Assembly: GCF_012939955.1 (NCBI RefSeq)
Contig: NZ_SPMY01000029.1
Coordinates: forward strand, 1-64,000
Direction: 5' to 3'
DNA: 64,000 nt
Source: Candidatus Accumulibacter phosphatis
GTDB taxonomy: Bacteria > Pseudomonadota > Gammaproteobacteria > Burkholderiales > Rhodocyclaceae
Shown: piece by piece, positions 1-8,780 of the stretch
Numbering within the stretch: the stretch's first letter is position 1
Layout: each line of letters starts with the position of its first letter
Program-made: the position numbers and the translations under genes
The notes under the pieces: model-generated
Databases searched by the model: none
Seen by the model: the letters and a program-made list of their open reading frames with translations, nothing else
What the model was told of the DNA's origin: nothing

Positions 1-254
1 TCGTAGGTTGCCTGCTCCAGCCTGCGGCTGGAGAAAATACCCGTGATGTAGCCATAGACCAGAATCCCCAGTAGGGTGGCCGGATGGTAGGCTTTCGATC
101 CGCGCCCCGCGTACTCGCGCGTCAGCTTGGACAGATCGAGCTGGTCGATCACTTCAACAATGAATCGCGCCAGGTGATCCTGGTTCAGCCAGTCGTCTAC
201 CGACGGCGGTAGCAGATAGTCGGTCTGGCGGTCAGCGACGATAAACTTGGACAT
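1..254 (-). CDS. IS1182-type transposase, N-terminal part (runs off the window)
   Basis: The minus strand reads from an ATG at 254 to the window edge without a stop, giving 84 residues that begin MSKFIVADRQTDYLLPPSVD. The later stretch AYHPATLLGILVYGY is the conserved DUF772-like N-terminal region of IS1182 (IS5-like) DDE transposases, which cut and paste their own element. The catalytic DDE part lies outside the window. It sits directly next to a truncated exonuclease gene, so the insertion probably caused that truncation. The family call comes from recognised N-terminal motifs and is fairly secure. Whether the copy is intact cannot be seen. Confidence 0.8.
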   Translation of the reverse strand, partial: MSKFIVADRQTDYLLPPSVDDWLNQDHLARFIVEVIDQLDLSKLTREYAGRGSKAYHPATLLGILVYGYITGIFSSRRLEQATY

Positions 255-284
255 GCGACGACCCGATTGCTTGAAGAGGTATGA
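1..284 (-). mobile_element. 5' end of an IS1182-like insertion sequence
   Basis: This is the transposase start plus its short upstream leader. The outer boundary lies between about 255 and 300. It falls near an AT-rich, nearly palindromic stretch (TGATTATATCA, 282-292), the kind of target IS1182 elements favour. I could not define the terminal inverted repeat because the other end is outside the window. Confidence 0.5.
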
Positions 285-935
285 TTATATCATATCCAGA
301 TCCGGCGCAGGGAAAGTCCGACAGGCTGCTAGATGTTGGGGACAGACCTTGCCGGCCGCGAGGCGACAGACGGCGGCATGGACTTCGCCAGCTTTCGGCG
401 GCATTGCTGCCCTGAGCCTGGCGAAGAAGCTGCCGACACCGCCGCGGCTTTCACGCGCCAGGAAGAAGTGGTGGCAGGCGATCTCGTCGGGGGATGCGGC
501 ATTGAGTGCGGCAAAGGCTGCATACTGGTCCTGCCACAGCTTCAGCGCCAGCTGCGCGTCCTTGAGCGGGTCGTTGCGCGCGTCGCGGACGAGCTTGTAG
601 TCCTTGACCAGGCTGTGGTACGGGTTGGCGGGGAAGGCGAGGGGGGAAAGTTCCAGGGTATCGACCGCTGGCAGCTGGTTCAGCTTGAGCTGTGGATAGA
701 CCCGCGCCAGTGCCGGAAGGTCATGGCGGACGATATTGTGTCCGAGGACGAACGCGGCGCCTTCGCTAAGGGCGTCGAGGCGATCGACGGCGGCGGCGAT
801 CTGCTGCCCGGCAAGAGAGAAGCCTGCGCTTGTGTCTGCTCTCCAGGCGGCCAGTTTGTGAATGGCAAGCTGGTCATCGAAAGCAGTTTCGATATCCAGA
901 CACAGACAGCGCGGCGCGAAGGGCAGGGAACTCAT
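285..935 (-). pseudogene. DnaQ-like 3'-5' exonuclease domain, probably the 5' remnant of a RecQ-type helicase gene
   Basis: The ORF of about 216 residues starts at the ATG at 935, just inside an upstream GTG. DEDD exonuclease motifs are visible: ExoI as CLDIET near residue 14, ExoII as GHNIVRHDLPAL near residue 65, and an ExoIII-like region HSLVKDYKLV followed by DPLKDAQLALKLW. Such a domain occurs at the N-terminus of some large RecQ-family helicases. No helicase motif follows, and the frame ends at 285 exactly where IS1182-like sequence begins. I infer an interrupted gene whose remainder lies beyond the IS. The exonuclease fold is clear; the RecQ parentage is from memory of the family and less sure. 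The fragment might still yield a stand-alone nuclease. Confidence 0.55.
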
Positions 936-952
936 CACGAGTGTGGACTGAT

Positions 953-2596
953 TCAGGCGACTTCGGCCATTGCGCCTCGGCCTTGAGTCAATTGCTCCTG
1001 AAAATACTCATCGAATTTCTGCCGCGCCTGGTCGCCAAACAGGATTTCACAAGCCTCCAGCAAACCTTCGGCCTTGCGAATCTCCTCGTGGCGCAGCACC
1101 AGGGCAATCTTGGAACGGCGACGCAAGAAATCCTCCAGCTTGATGATCATTTCCTGGTGCTTGGCGAGTCGGATTTCGCAGCGAATATAATCGGTGCCTT
1201 TGATCAGAACTTCCGCTTGGCGGGGGTCTTCGCGGATTTCCGCCAAAAGTTCAAACGCCTGCCGGTCATAGCGCCGCCACAGCCGGCTGCTGAGGCTTTC
1301 GATGGACTCGGGCGAGGTATAGCTATCGAGATTCATCAGCTTCGCTTGATGCAAGTATTCTTCGCGTACCGAGGGATGCGGTTCGCCGTACCATTGGTAG
1401 CCTCGATGCGGCAGGGCAACGCCGAGTTGGGCGACGATGTCCGAAACCTCGTCACCGACATTGATGCAGTCGGTGAGCTTGCCGCCAAAAATGCTGAGAT
1501 GCGCTTTGGCGCGATGCACATCGATCGCATGCTTTCGCGACAATTGCAACCAATCTTCGATCTTGTCGTCGGCCTGAGCCTTTATTACCAATGGCCGCAC
1601 TCCGCAACGCTCGGCGATGATGTCGGCGCAAGTCAATGGTCGATTGAGGTTCAGGCGCTTGTTGATATTGTCGAGTACGAACTGGCGGTCTTCGTCCGTG
1701 ACCTCGGTAAAAGGCGATTCCACTCGGGTATCGGTGGTACCAATGCAGGTACGCATGCCCATCGGGATGACAAAAAACAGGCGTCCGTCGTCGGCGAAGA
1801 AAGTCATGATGCGCTTATGCGCAGTGAGCTGGGGCACGATCAAATGAATGCCTTTGGAAAACGCATGGTGATGCTCGGTTTGTTCGCCGGTCAGCACATT
1901 ATGCTGGTCCACGAATGGGCCGGCGGCGTTGATCAACACCTTGGCGCGGATTTCCATCTCCTGGCCGTTCATCACATCCCGCGCGTGAGCCACCCAAATA
2001 CTGCCTTCACGGCGCGCACCGAGTGATTCCATGTAGTTGGCGGCAATGCAGCCGCGATCCATCGCCGAGTGCACGAATTGAAACACGAACCGCGAATCAT
2101 TGTCGTGCAGGTAAGCATCCGAATACTCAAAGCCGCCTGCTGCGCTTTCGGTCTTGACAACCGGCTCTTCGCGCTGGATGGTGCGTTTGAAAAACAAGCG
2201 GGGGGTTTTTGTGAAACCGTTGCCGAACAGCCAGTACACCCACGTGCCTGCCCATAGGAACAGCGGGTGAAAGCGGAAGCCTTTGTCGATAGTGGAAAAA
2301 AACCGGATTTCCTGAACTCGTGACGGATAATGGCGGATCAGATGATTGCGGCTCAAACAAAGTTTCCGAACCAGGCTGTACTCGCGGCTTTCCAAATACT
2401 TGATCCCACCCCAGGCCAGGTTCGACGATTGCTGGCTGGTGAAACCGGCGAAATCACGCTGATCGATTAGCGCGACCCGCGCGCCTTTGCCGGACAGGGC
2501 GGCGGCGGAGACTGCACCGTTGATGCCGCTGCCGACGATCAGGACATCGTAGATACCCTCTTGCAATTTCTGAATGTTGCTCTCACGAAGTTTCAC
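953..2596 (-). CDS. glpD: FAD-dependent glycerol-3-phosphate dehydrogenase
   Basis: It oxidises sn-glycerol-3-phosphate to dihydroxyacetone phosphate at the inner membrane, passing electrons to quinone. The N-terminal dinucleotide-binding loop GSGINGA and the following LSGKGARVALIDQRDFAGFTS stretch mark the FAD site, and the DAO-type body is followed by a roughly 130-residue C-terminal domain. I chose the GTG at 2596 (VKLRESNIQ) because GGGGAG lies 5 bases upstream and homologues begin there. A TTG at 2659 would add 21 residues. It lies 122 bases downstream of glpK on the same strand, so the two probably form a glycerol utilisation operon. No frame break is visible. Confidence 0.9.
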   Translation of the reverse strand: MKLRESNIQKLQEGIYDVLIVGSGINGAVSAAALSGKGARVALIDQRDFAGFTSQQSSNLAWGGIKYLESREYSLVRKLCLSRNHLIRHYPSRVQEIRFFSTIDKGFRFHPLFLWAGTWVYWLFGNGFTKTPRLFFKRTIQREEPVVKTESAAGGFEYSDAYLHDNDSRFVFQFVHSAMDRGCIAANYMESLGARREGSIWVAHARDVMNGQEMEIRAKVLINAAGPFVDQHNVLTGEQTEHHHAFSKGIHLIVPQLTAHKRIMTFFADDGRLFFVIPMGMRTCIGTTDTRVESPFTEVTDEDRQFVLDNINKRLNLNRPLTCADIIAERCGVRPLVIKAQADDKIEDWLQLSRKHAIDVHRAKAHLSIFGGKLTDCINVGDEVSDIVAQLGVALPHRGYQWYGEPHPSVREEYLHQAKLMNLDSYTSPESIESLSSRLWRRYDRQAFELLAEIREDPRQAEVLIKGTDYIRCEIRLAKHQEMIIKLEDFLRRRSKIALVLRHEEIRKAEGLLEACEILFGDQARQKFDEYFQEQLTQGRGAMAEVA

Positions 2597-2718
2597 GCTT
2601 GCTCCCCATTCGATGTGGCAATCCGGTTCCTTCTCTCGCTGCTGAATGCGAGAGGTCAAGGTGACTCCATCCCCAGTCTGTGAAGAAAGAGGAGAGGAGG
2701 GGGAGGGTGAGTGAACGC

Positions 2719-4228
2719 TTACTCGTCGTCAAGAGCCCACCCCTTACAGCGCTCAACCGCCTTGTGCCAGCGCCGGAACAGGCGCTCACGCTGCGCTTCG
2801 TCGATGCGCGGGCTATAGCGGTTTTCCAGCTGCCACTTTTGCGCAAGTTCTTCGCGACTGCTCCAGAAACCGGTAGCCAGGCCCGCCAGATACGCGGCAC
2901 CGAGAGCCGTGGTTTCCACGATGCTGGGCACTTCGACCGGGACACCGAGAATGTCGGACTGGAATTGCATGAGCACACTGTTGACCGAAGCCCCCCCCGT
3001 CACAGCGCAATTCTTTCAGGGCAATCCCGGAGTCGCGCTGCATGGCGTCGATCACGTCGCGGGTCTGATAGGCCATGCTTTCCAAAACCGCGCGAGCGAT
3101 ATGACCCTGGGTGGTGCCTCGGGTGATGCCGATCAGCAGGCCACGGGCGTAGGGATCCCAGTGCGGCGCACCCAGACCCACCAGCGCCGGCACGAAATAG
3201 ACGCCCTCATTTTGGGGAGCGGAGCGAGCCAGTTCCTCGCTTTCCGCCGCCGATTTGATCATCTTTAATCCATCTCGCAACCATTGCACCGCGGCGCCGG
3301 TGACGAAAATGGCGCCTTCCAGCGCGTACTGAACCGGTTGGTCAGCGATGCGCCAAGCAATGGTGGTCAACAACTTCTCACGGCTGAATACGGCTTTGTC
3401 GCCGGTATTCATTAATACGAAGGAACCGGTGCCGTAAGTATTCTTGGCCAGACCCGCACTATGGCAAGCTTGGCCGAAGAGAGCCGCTTGTTGGTCGCCG
3501 GCGATCCCCGCCACGGGAATGCGATGAGTGCCGAAAAACATCTCCGGGTCGGTTTCTCCGTAAATGCAGGACGACGCTTTGACCTCGGGCAGGATCGCTT
3601 TGGGAATGTTGAGCAACTCCAGAAGCTCATCGTCCCAACGAAGTTCTTGAATGTTGTAAAGCATGGTGCGTGAAGCGTTCGAGTAGTCGGTGACATGCAC
3701 GTCGCCACCAGTCAAATTCCAGACCAGCCAGGAATCAATGGTGCCAAAAGCAATTTCGCCGCGTTCGGCGCGCGCGCGTAAGCCGGTGACCTTATCCAAC
3801 AGCCATTTGACTTTGGTGCCGGAGAAATAAGAGTCGATCACCAAGCCGGTCTTTTGACGGATCGTCTCCTCCAATCCCCGTTCCTTGAGCTCATCACAGT
3901 AGCCTGCGGTCCGGCGATCCTGCCAGACGATGGCATTGGCGACTGGCTTGCCGGTGGCACGATCCCACAACACCGTTGTTTCCCGTTGATTGGTGATGCC
4001 GATGGCGTTCAAGTCGCTGGCGTGGATGTTGCCAGAACTCAAGGCGGCACCAATAAGCTTCATGGTTAGCAGCCAGATTTCCTCGGCATCATGTTCGACC
4101 CAACCCGGTTTTGGATAATTCTGCTTAAATTCCGAGTAGGCTCGACCCCTTATTTTTCCGTCATGATCAAAAATCAGCACGGTCGTACCGGTGGTGCCTT
4201 GGTCGATGGACAGAATGTACTCGCTCAT
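2719..4228 (-). CDS. glpK: Glycerol kinase (one apparent frameshift)
   Basis: It phosphorylates glycerol with ATP, feeding GlpD next door. The start [16 protein letters not shown] has GGAG upstream and carries the FGGY phosphate-binding loop. ELRCDGG, then (after a frame change) [11 protein letters not shown], is the FGGY signature. The frame breaks at a run of eight C (2991-2998; G8 in the sense strand). With seven, the reading continues from DGGASVNS to the stop and gives 502 residues, exactly the usual GlpK length. Because the rest is intact, a sequencing error is more likely than a pseudogene, but a real slippery site cannot be excluded from this sequence alone. Confidence 0.88.
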
Positions 4229-4744
4229 GGTGGGTTTTCTCCTTTGCGCGTTTATGTTCGTCGCCGACGATAACACTGGCATGATCAGCGCAGCAGCGCA
4301 AGCGGCACTCCATCCGGCGAAATTGACTGCTGAAAAACCGCAAGTCCCCGGCAGCCCCAAGCCCTTTTTCGAGAAGACGGCGTGTCGCGCCGATGCGTCG
4401 CGGCACGTGAAAACGCTGCCCACGGGAAACACTATTGCCCCGCTGCTCCCGGCCCGAAGTTTGGCGCCTGCCAGCGTTCGGGTACACCCCGCTGGCTAGC
4501 CTTCGCCTGGCCGCTGCAGGCAGATGGTGGTAGGGGCACGGGTTCCGGGTTCCGGCTTTCGCGATCCACAAGGACACATTTGCAGGCTGCCCGGGAAAAA
4601 GCCGGAAAAGAGCCGAAAACATGCGACTAATCGGTCTCAAGCGATTGAAACACCTGACATATTAGCGCTATCATGGCAGGTGTCGTCAAGCCTTGATCTG
4701 GCGGCACTTTTTGTAGCAGAACACACCCACTGGGAGAGAGACAG
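4229..4744. other. Intergenic region between divergent glpK and ppk2
   Basis: About 515 bases without a convincing gene; overlapping short ORFs on both strands lack family motifs and ribosome sites. The right part holds the ppk2 promoter and dyad described separately. The left part should hold the glpKD promoter, but I could not pick out clear -35 and -10 boxes. Confidence 0.5.
4645..4683 (+). promoter_or_regulatory. Putative ppk2 promoter overlapped by a 34-bp dyad
   Basis: TTGAAA (4645-4650) and TATCAT (4669-4674), 18 bases apart, make a good sigma-70 promoter about 70 bases before ppk2. A dyad symmetric about 4666/4667 overlies it: ACACCTG at 4650-4656 pairs with CAGGTGT at 4677-4683, the centre is AGCGCT (4664-4669), and 14 of 17 positions are symmetric. 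This arrangement suggests a repressor operator across the -10 box. The protein that binds it is unknown. Confidence 0.5.
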
Positions 4745-6013
4745 ATGGACAAGAGAACTCCGCCGCCCACCTCGAGCAGCGATAGCAGCAAGGCGGGAGG
4801 AACAACGGAAGCCGAAAAACCGGAAGTTGCGGCTGCCAAGCCGCCAGCGCGAGCCCCGCGGGCGCGTGCGGTTTCAGCTTCGGCGCGGGCAACACAGCCG
4901 CGTCGGGCAGCCGCCGGAGATGTCGCTCCGGCACGCACGCCTGCCGCCATGGAGGCTTTTGATGTCGCCGAAGCGGCCAGTTCGGCAATCGAGCACAAAC
5001 AAGTCGCCCTGCGCGACATCATTGCACATGCCACCGTCGGCGACACTGCGTCGCTGGCGAAGACGCTCGAAGCGATCTTGACCGGCGCTTCTCCGGACGA
5101 CGCGGCAGCGCTGCGCAAGGCGTTGCTGACAGAAAGGAATGAACCGCCGGCGACACCGCCGAGCAGCCCGGACGATGAGCTGGCATCGAGCTGGCGCGAA
5201 ACGAGTTCCTATCCCTATCGCAACCTGATGTCGCGGCGGGCGTACGAGAAGCAGAAATACCGCCTGCAGGTCGAGTTGTTGAAACTGCAGAACTGGATGA
5301 AGGAAACCGGGCAGCGCGTGGTGGTCATTTTTGAAGGTCGTGATGCGGCGGGCAAGGGCGGCGCCATAAAGCGCTTTACCGAGCACCTCAACCCACGCGG
5401 CGGACGCGTCGTGGCACTCGATAAGCCCAGCGAACAAGAGCGCGGACAGTGGTACTTCCAGCGCTATGTGCGCCACCTGCCAACGGCCGGTGAGGTCGTT
5501 TTCTGTGACCGCTCGTGGTACAACCGCGCCGGCGTCGAGCGCGTGATGGGTTTCTGCAGCGAAGACGAGTACACCGAGTTCATGCGCCAGACGCCGGAAG
5601 TCGAACGTACCCTGGTGCGTAGTGGCATTCACCTGATCAAGTTCTGGTTTTCGGTCAGCCGCAAGGAACAGCGCCGCCGCTTCAAGGAGCGCCAGGTCCA
5701 CCCCCTCAAGCAGTGGAAACTGTCGCCGATCGACCTCGCGTCGCTCGACAAGTGGGACGACTACACCAAGGCCAAAGAGGCGATGTTCTTCCACACCGAC
5801 ACCGCCGAAACGCCGTGGACGGTCATCAAGTCCGACTGCAAGAAGCGCGCGCGTCTGAATGCCATGCGCTACGTCCTGCACAAGCTCAATTACACCGGCA
5901 AAGACGTGGACGCCATAGGCCCCATCGATCCTCTGCTCGTCGGTCGTCCGCACGTGGTCTACGAACCGAGTGGATCTGCCCATCCGCAAGGCGAGCACAC
6001 GCCGATTCTGTAG
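4745..6013 (+). CDS. ppk2: Polyphosphate kinase 2 with a long Ala/Pro-rich N-terminal extension
   Basis: PPK2 enzymes move phosphate between polyphosphate and nucleoside di- or triphosphates. The catalytic core runs from about residue 155 to 400: Walker A GRDAAGKGG (about 198-206) and the lid/Walker B segment CDRSWYNRAGVE (about 254-265). Residues 1-150 are extra compared with the usual 260-300-residue family: a low-complexity Ala, Pro and Arg stretch (about 30-70) and then a predicted helical segment. The start is supported by GGGAGAGAG upstream. A strong terminator follows, so the gene is probably monocistronic. Nucleotide preference cannot be read from the sequence. Polyphosphate-accumulating organisms carry several PPK2 paralogues, which fits the suggested host. 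Confidence 0.92.
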   Translation: MDKRTPPPTSSSDSSKAGGTTEAEKPEVAAAKPPARAPRARAVSASARATQPRRAAAGDVAPARTPAAMEAFDVAEAASSAIEHKQVALRDIIAHATVGDTASLAKTLEAILTGASPDDAAALRKALLTERNEPPATPPSSPDDELASSWRETSSYPYRNLMSRRAYEKQKYRLQVELLKLQNWMKETGQRVVVIFEGRDAAGKGGAIKRFTEHLNPRGGRVVALDKPSEQERGQWYFQRYVRHLPTAGEVVFCDRSWYNRAGVERVMGFCSEDEYTEFMRQTPEVERTLVRSGIHLIKFWFSVSRKEQRRRFKERQVHPLKQWKLSPIDLASLDKWDDYTKAKEAMFFHTDTAETPWTVIKSDCKKRARLNAMRYVLHKLNYTGKDVDAIGPIDPLLVGRPHVVYEPSGSAHPQGEHTPIL

Positions 6014-6044
6014 TCTGGCCGGACTCGATAATCAGTAGCAAAGT

Positions 6045-6075
6045 ACGGGGCGCCCAGAGCGCCCCGTTTTTTTTT
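6045..6075 (+). terminator. Rho-independent terminator of ppk2
   Basis: A perfect 9-bp stem, ACGGGGCGC (6045-6053) with GCGCCCCGT (6059-6067), a 5-base loop, and a run of nine T (6067-6075). It lies 32 bases after the ppk2 stop. Confidence 0.93.
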
Positions 6076-6345
6076 GCGCACCGCGGTCAGGGCCTCAAGT
6101 GGCCTGGCCTTGACGCTACGCCTTGACTGGCGAGCACTGGCAGGCCGTCGATGGCTTTTCTATCGAGCTCATGAGAGCCGGAGTCGAAGCATTATGGCAA
6201 TGATTGCCCCTACAATTACCGCTTCGGCAAATGCACTGGGTAGTGATCGGCATGCTCTCCTCGCGAAGACCGTCTAAACACCGGATGTGCGCGCACTTGC
6301 CGCTGTTCCATGGCTTCCAGATGCCGGTTTATGAAGGAGCTGAGC

Positions 6346-6967
6346 GTGCCTAGCCTGCGTCTTCAACAATTGCGCACCCGCCATGTCGGCCCCATCGAAC
6401 TCAGCGTCGATAGCGGTGAATGCATCTGCATCCACGGGGGCCTCCGGGAGTGGCAAGACGCTCTTGTTGCGTGCCATCGCCGACCTTGATGAACACACTG
6501 GCGAGGCGTATCTCGATGCCCAGCGCTGCTCGCTTCTGCCGGCCCCGGACTGGCGGCGTTCGGTTGCCTTGGTGGGAGCGGAAAGCCACTGGTGGGGGGA
6601 GTGCGTTGGCGAGCATTTCGAGACGGCGATCAACGCCGGCTGGCTGAAGCAGCTCGGCTTGCCCGAGGAGGCGGTGAACTGGCAGTTGTCCCGCTGTTCG
6701 ACCGGCGAAAGGCAGCGGCTCGCCTTGTTGAGAACGCTGATGCAGAACCCCGCCGCACTGTTGCTGGACGAGCCGACCGGCAATCTCGACCAGGACAGTA
6801 CCCTTCGCGTCGAGGAGTTGTTGGCCGAGTATCGGCGCCAGCGACATAGCGCCGTGCTCTGGGTGAGTCACGATTCAGGGCAAATCGAACGTGTTGCGCA
6901 GCGCCGCTTCAACCTGCGCGACGGTGGCCTGGTGGAAGAGGAGAGGGTGGGGCTGCCATGCAGGTAA
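6346..6967 (+). CDS. fetA: Iron-export ABC transporter ATPase FetA-like (one apparent frameshift)
   Basis: This is the ATP-binding subunit of a FetAB (YbbLM) type exporter that relieves iron overload and oxidative stress. Walker A GASGSGKT, signature CSTGERQR, Walker B ALLLDEPTGNLD and the switch His in WVSHD are all present. I place the start at GTG 6346, with AAGGAG upstream; residues VPSLRLQQLRTRHVGPIELS form the usual first strands. The frame breaks at GGGGG (6436-6440). Four G restore HGASGSGKT and give about 206 residues, near the family length. The last 10 bases overlap fetB, so the two are translationally coupled. The frameshift is probably a sequencing error. Confidence 0.82.
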
Positions 6968-7761
6968 TCACCCTTTCACCCTTCGACCTCGGGATTGCCG
7001 CAGTGCTGATCCTCGCCCTCGCCGGATTGTCCTTGCGCCTGCGTCTTGGCGTCGAACGGCAATTGCTGACCTCTGCGGCACGTAGCACCATTCAGTTGTT
7101 CCTGATCGGTCTGGTACTCAAAGTCTTGTTCGACAACGTTCACCTGCTCTGGGTGGCGCTGATGGCGGGAGTCATGATTTCGGTCGCCGGACGCGAGGTA
7201 ATGGTCCGTCAGAAACGTCGCTTCATCGGTTGGTGGGGCTTCGGCGTCGGCACTCTTTCGATGTTCATTTCGTCGTTCACGGTTACGGTCATGGCGCTGA
7301 TCCTGGTGATCGGTACCAAGCCCTGGTATGCGCCGCAATACGCCATACCGCTGCTGGGCATGATTCTCGGCAATACCATGAACGGCATCTCGCTGGGACT
7401 CGACCGTCTGACGCAGGACGCCACCCAGAAACGCCCGATTATCGAGAGCCGCCTGGCGCTGGGCCAGAGTTGGCAGCGGGCAATTTCAGACAGCCGCCGC
7501 GAAGCCATCCGGGTGGGCCTGATTCCGATCGTCAACGCCATGTCTGCCGCCGGCATCGTCAGCCTGCCGGGAATGATGACCGGCCAGATCCTGGCCGGCA
7601 CGCCACCAGTGGAGGCCGTCAAGTACCAGATTCTGGTGATGTTTCTTATCGCTGGCGGTACCGGATTTGGTACTGTCGTTGCCGTCAGCTTCGCCGCCAG
7701 ACGCCTTTTCGACGAGCGCCAGCGCTTGCGACTCGACCGTTTGAGTCGGCCCGGGAATTGA
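6958..7761 (+). CDS. fetB: Iron-export ABC transporter permease FetB-like (UPF0014)
   Basis: This is the membrane subunit partnering the ATPase just upstream. The 267 residues contain about seven hydrophobic segments. The UPF0014 core is clear: ARSTIQLFLIGLVL, then IPLLGMILGNTMNGISLGLDRL, then the conserved ISLPGMMTGQI-type segment (here IVSLPGMMTGQILAG). Length matches E. coli FetB (about 260). It overlaps the fetA end by 10 bases. Substrate is inferred from the family (iron export). A role in exporting other metals or small molecules cannot be excluded from sequence. Confidence 0.88.
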   Translation: MQVITLSPFDLGIAAVLILALAGLSLRLRLGVERQLLTSAARSTIQLFLIGLVLKVLFDNVHLLWVALMAGVMISVAGREVMVRQKRRFIGWWGFGVGTLSMFISSFTVTVMALILVIGTKPWYAPQYAIPLLGMILGNTMNGISLGLDRLTQDATQKRPIIESRLALGQSWQRAISDSRREAIRVGLIPIVNAMSAAGIVSLPGMMTGQILAGTPPVEAVKYQILVMFLIAGGTGFGTVVAVSFAARRLFDERQRLRLDRLSRPGN

Positions 7762-7940
7762 TCTGAAAACGGTCATCCGGGATGCAAGCGGGAATTCGGT
7801 ACGCAGCACGCAGCATGCGATTCCCAAATCCTGAGGGGATAAAATAACCGCCGACGCCCGACAGCTGCTGCTTGCTCAACCAGCATTCGGACGACCGGCG
7901 GCCTGATCGCACTTTGCCGTGCGATCTGCAAACTACCGGC

Positions 7941-8067
7941 TTAGCGTTGAACCAAAGGTGCGACACCAGCCGCTTGCTTTTCAGCCTGTTTGGCGGCTTT
8001 TTTTTTCCTTTGGAGTCAAAGCCGCTTGTTTCTTCACTTCCTTGTTGTTTTGCCTTATCTTGCCCAT
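7941..8067 (-). CDS. Small basic Lys/Ala-rich protein (one apparent frameshift)
   Basis: Starting at ATG 8067, with GAGGAG upstream, the minus strand reads MGKIRQNNKEVKKQAALTPK and reaches a run of nine A (7998-8006 on the plus strand as T9). With eight A the frame continues as EKKAAKQAEKQAAG and ends cleanly at 7941, giving about 41 residues. With nine it ends prematurely. The good ribosome site, the consistent Lys/Ala composition and the clean stop argue for a real small gene. I have a weak memory of similar short proteins in betaproteobacteria but cannot name a family or function. Confidence 0.5.
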
Positions 8068-8306
8068 GATCGCACTCCTCTTGAGCACCTGCGAAGGCAG
8101 GTGTGCTTACAGTATAGGCCGATCCGTCGCGGGAAACCGGGCGGGCGGGAAATAGGGACGGCCAGCGCTCATCGGTGTACACCTTTCTTGTCAGGCCCAT
8201 CAGCCAACTGCTTCAATTGCTTGGCTGCTAATTCAGGCTGCCCACATGCCTCGTGCGCTGGTAAGATTGGAGCTGCTTTTATTAACTTTTGCGAAAGGAG
8301 CGACAC

Positions 8307-8609
8307 ATGAGTCTGAAAGAGACAAAAGACGCCTATGTTGAGAAACTGAAACTGCAGCTCGATGAGTGGAGCGCAGAACTCGACGTCATGGAAGCGAAAG
8401 CTCGCCAGGCGGACGCCGATTTCAAGGAAAAATACCAGGGCAAGGCTGACGAACTCAGATACCAGAAGACGCTGGCACAGGGCCGCATAAACGCCCTGCA
8501 AGAGGCCGCGGATGACGCTTGGGAAGAACTCAGAAACGGCAGCGAGAGCATCTGGGGAACCGTCCGGCAGACGTTTGCCGACGCCAAAGCAAAATTCGAC
8601 AACAAGTAG
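8307..8609 (+). CDS. Small coiled-coil protein, stress-response (sll1863-like) type
   Basis: The 100-residue protein begins MSLKETKDAYVEKLKLQLDE. It is almost entirely charged helix with heptad-like Leu/Ala spacing, ending in WGTVRQTFADAKAKFDNK. I chose the ATG at 8307 over the upstream ATG at 8289 because GGAG sits 7 bases before it. The layout matches small coiled-coil proteins annotated as sll1863-family stress-response proteins. Their mechanism is not known. It is followed by a terminator, so it is likely a single-gene unit. The family call rests on overall pattern, not on a catalytic motif. Confidence 0.7.
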   Translation: MSLKETKDAYVEKLKLQLDEWSAELDVMEAKARQADADFKEKYQGKADELRYQKTLAQGRINALQEAADDAWEELRNGSESIWGTVRQTFADAKAKFDNK

Positions 8610-8637
8610 GTCGTGTGAGCTTCGCTTTCCAGATCTG

Positions 8638-8664
8638 AACGGGGCTACGGCCCCGTTTCCTCTT
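8638..8664 (+). terminator. Likely terminator after the coiled-coil gene
   Basis: Perfect 8-bp stem AACGGGGC (8638-8645) and GCCCCGTT (8650-8657) with a TACG tetraloop, followed by a pyrimidine-rich but weak T tract. Confidence 0.7.
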
Positions 8665-8780
8665 CTGTCGTGAAGTTTACATAATACAAATTATGCGCAC
8701 TTAGATCGGTGGTGAAAGAAGGGCCGTTTGAGCATCCGGCCTCATTGCGCGCACGGGAAAAACCGACTGATCGCGCGATC

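Noticed and set aside
6211-6216. TACAAT as a fetA promoter
   Set aside because: No matching -35 at a sensible distance; evidence too thin.
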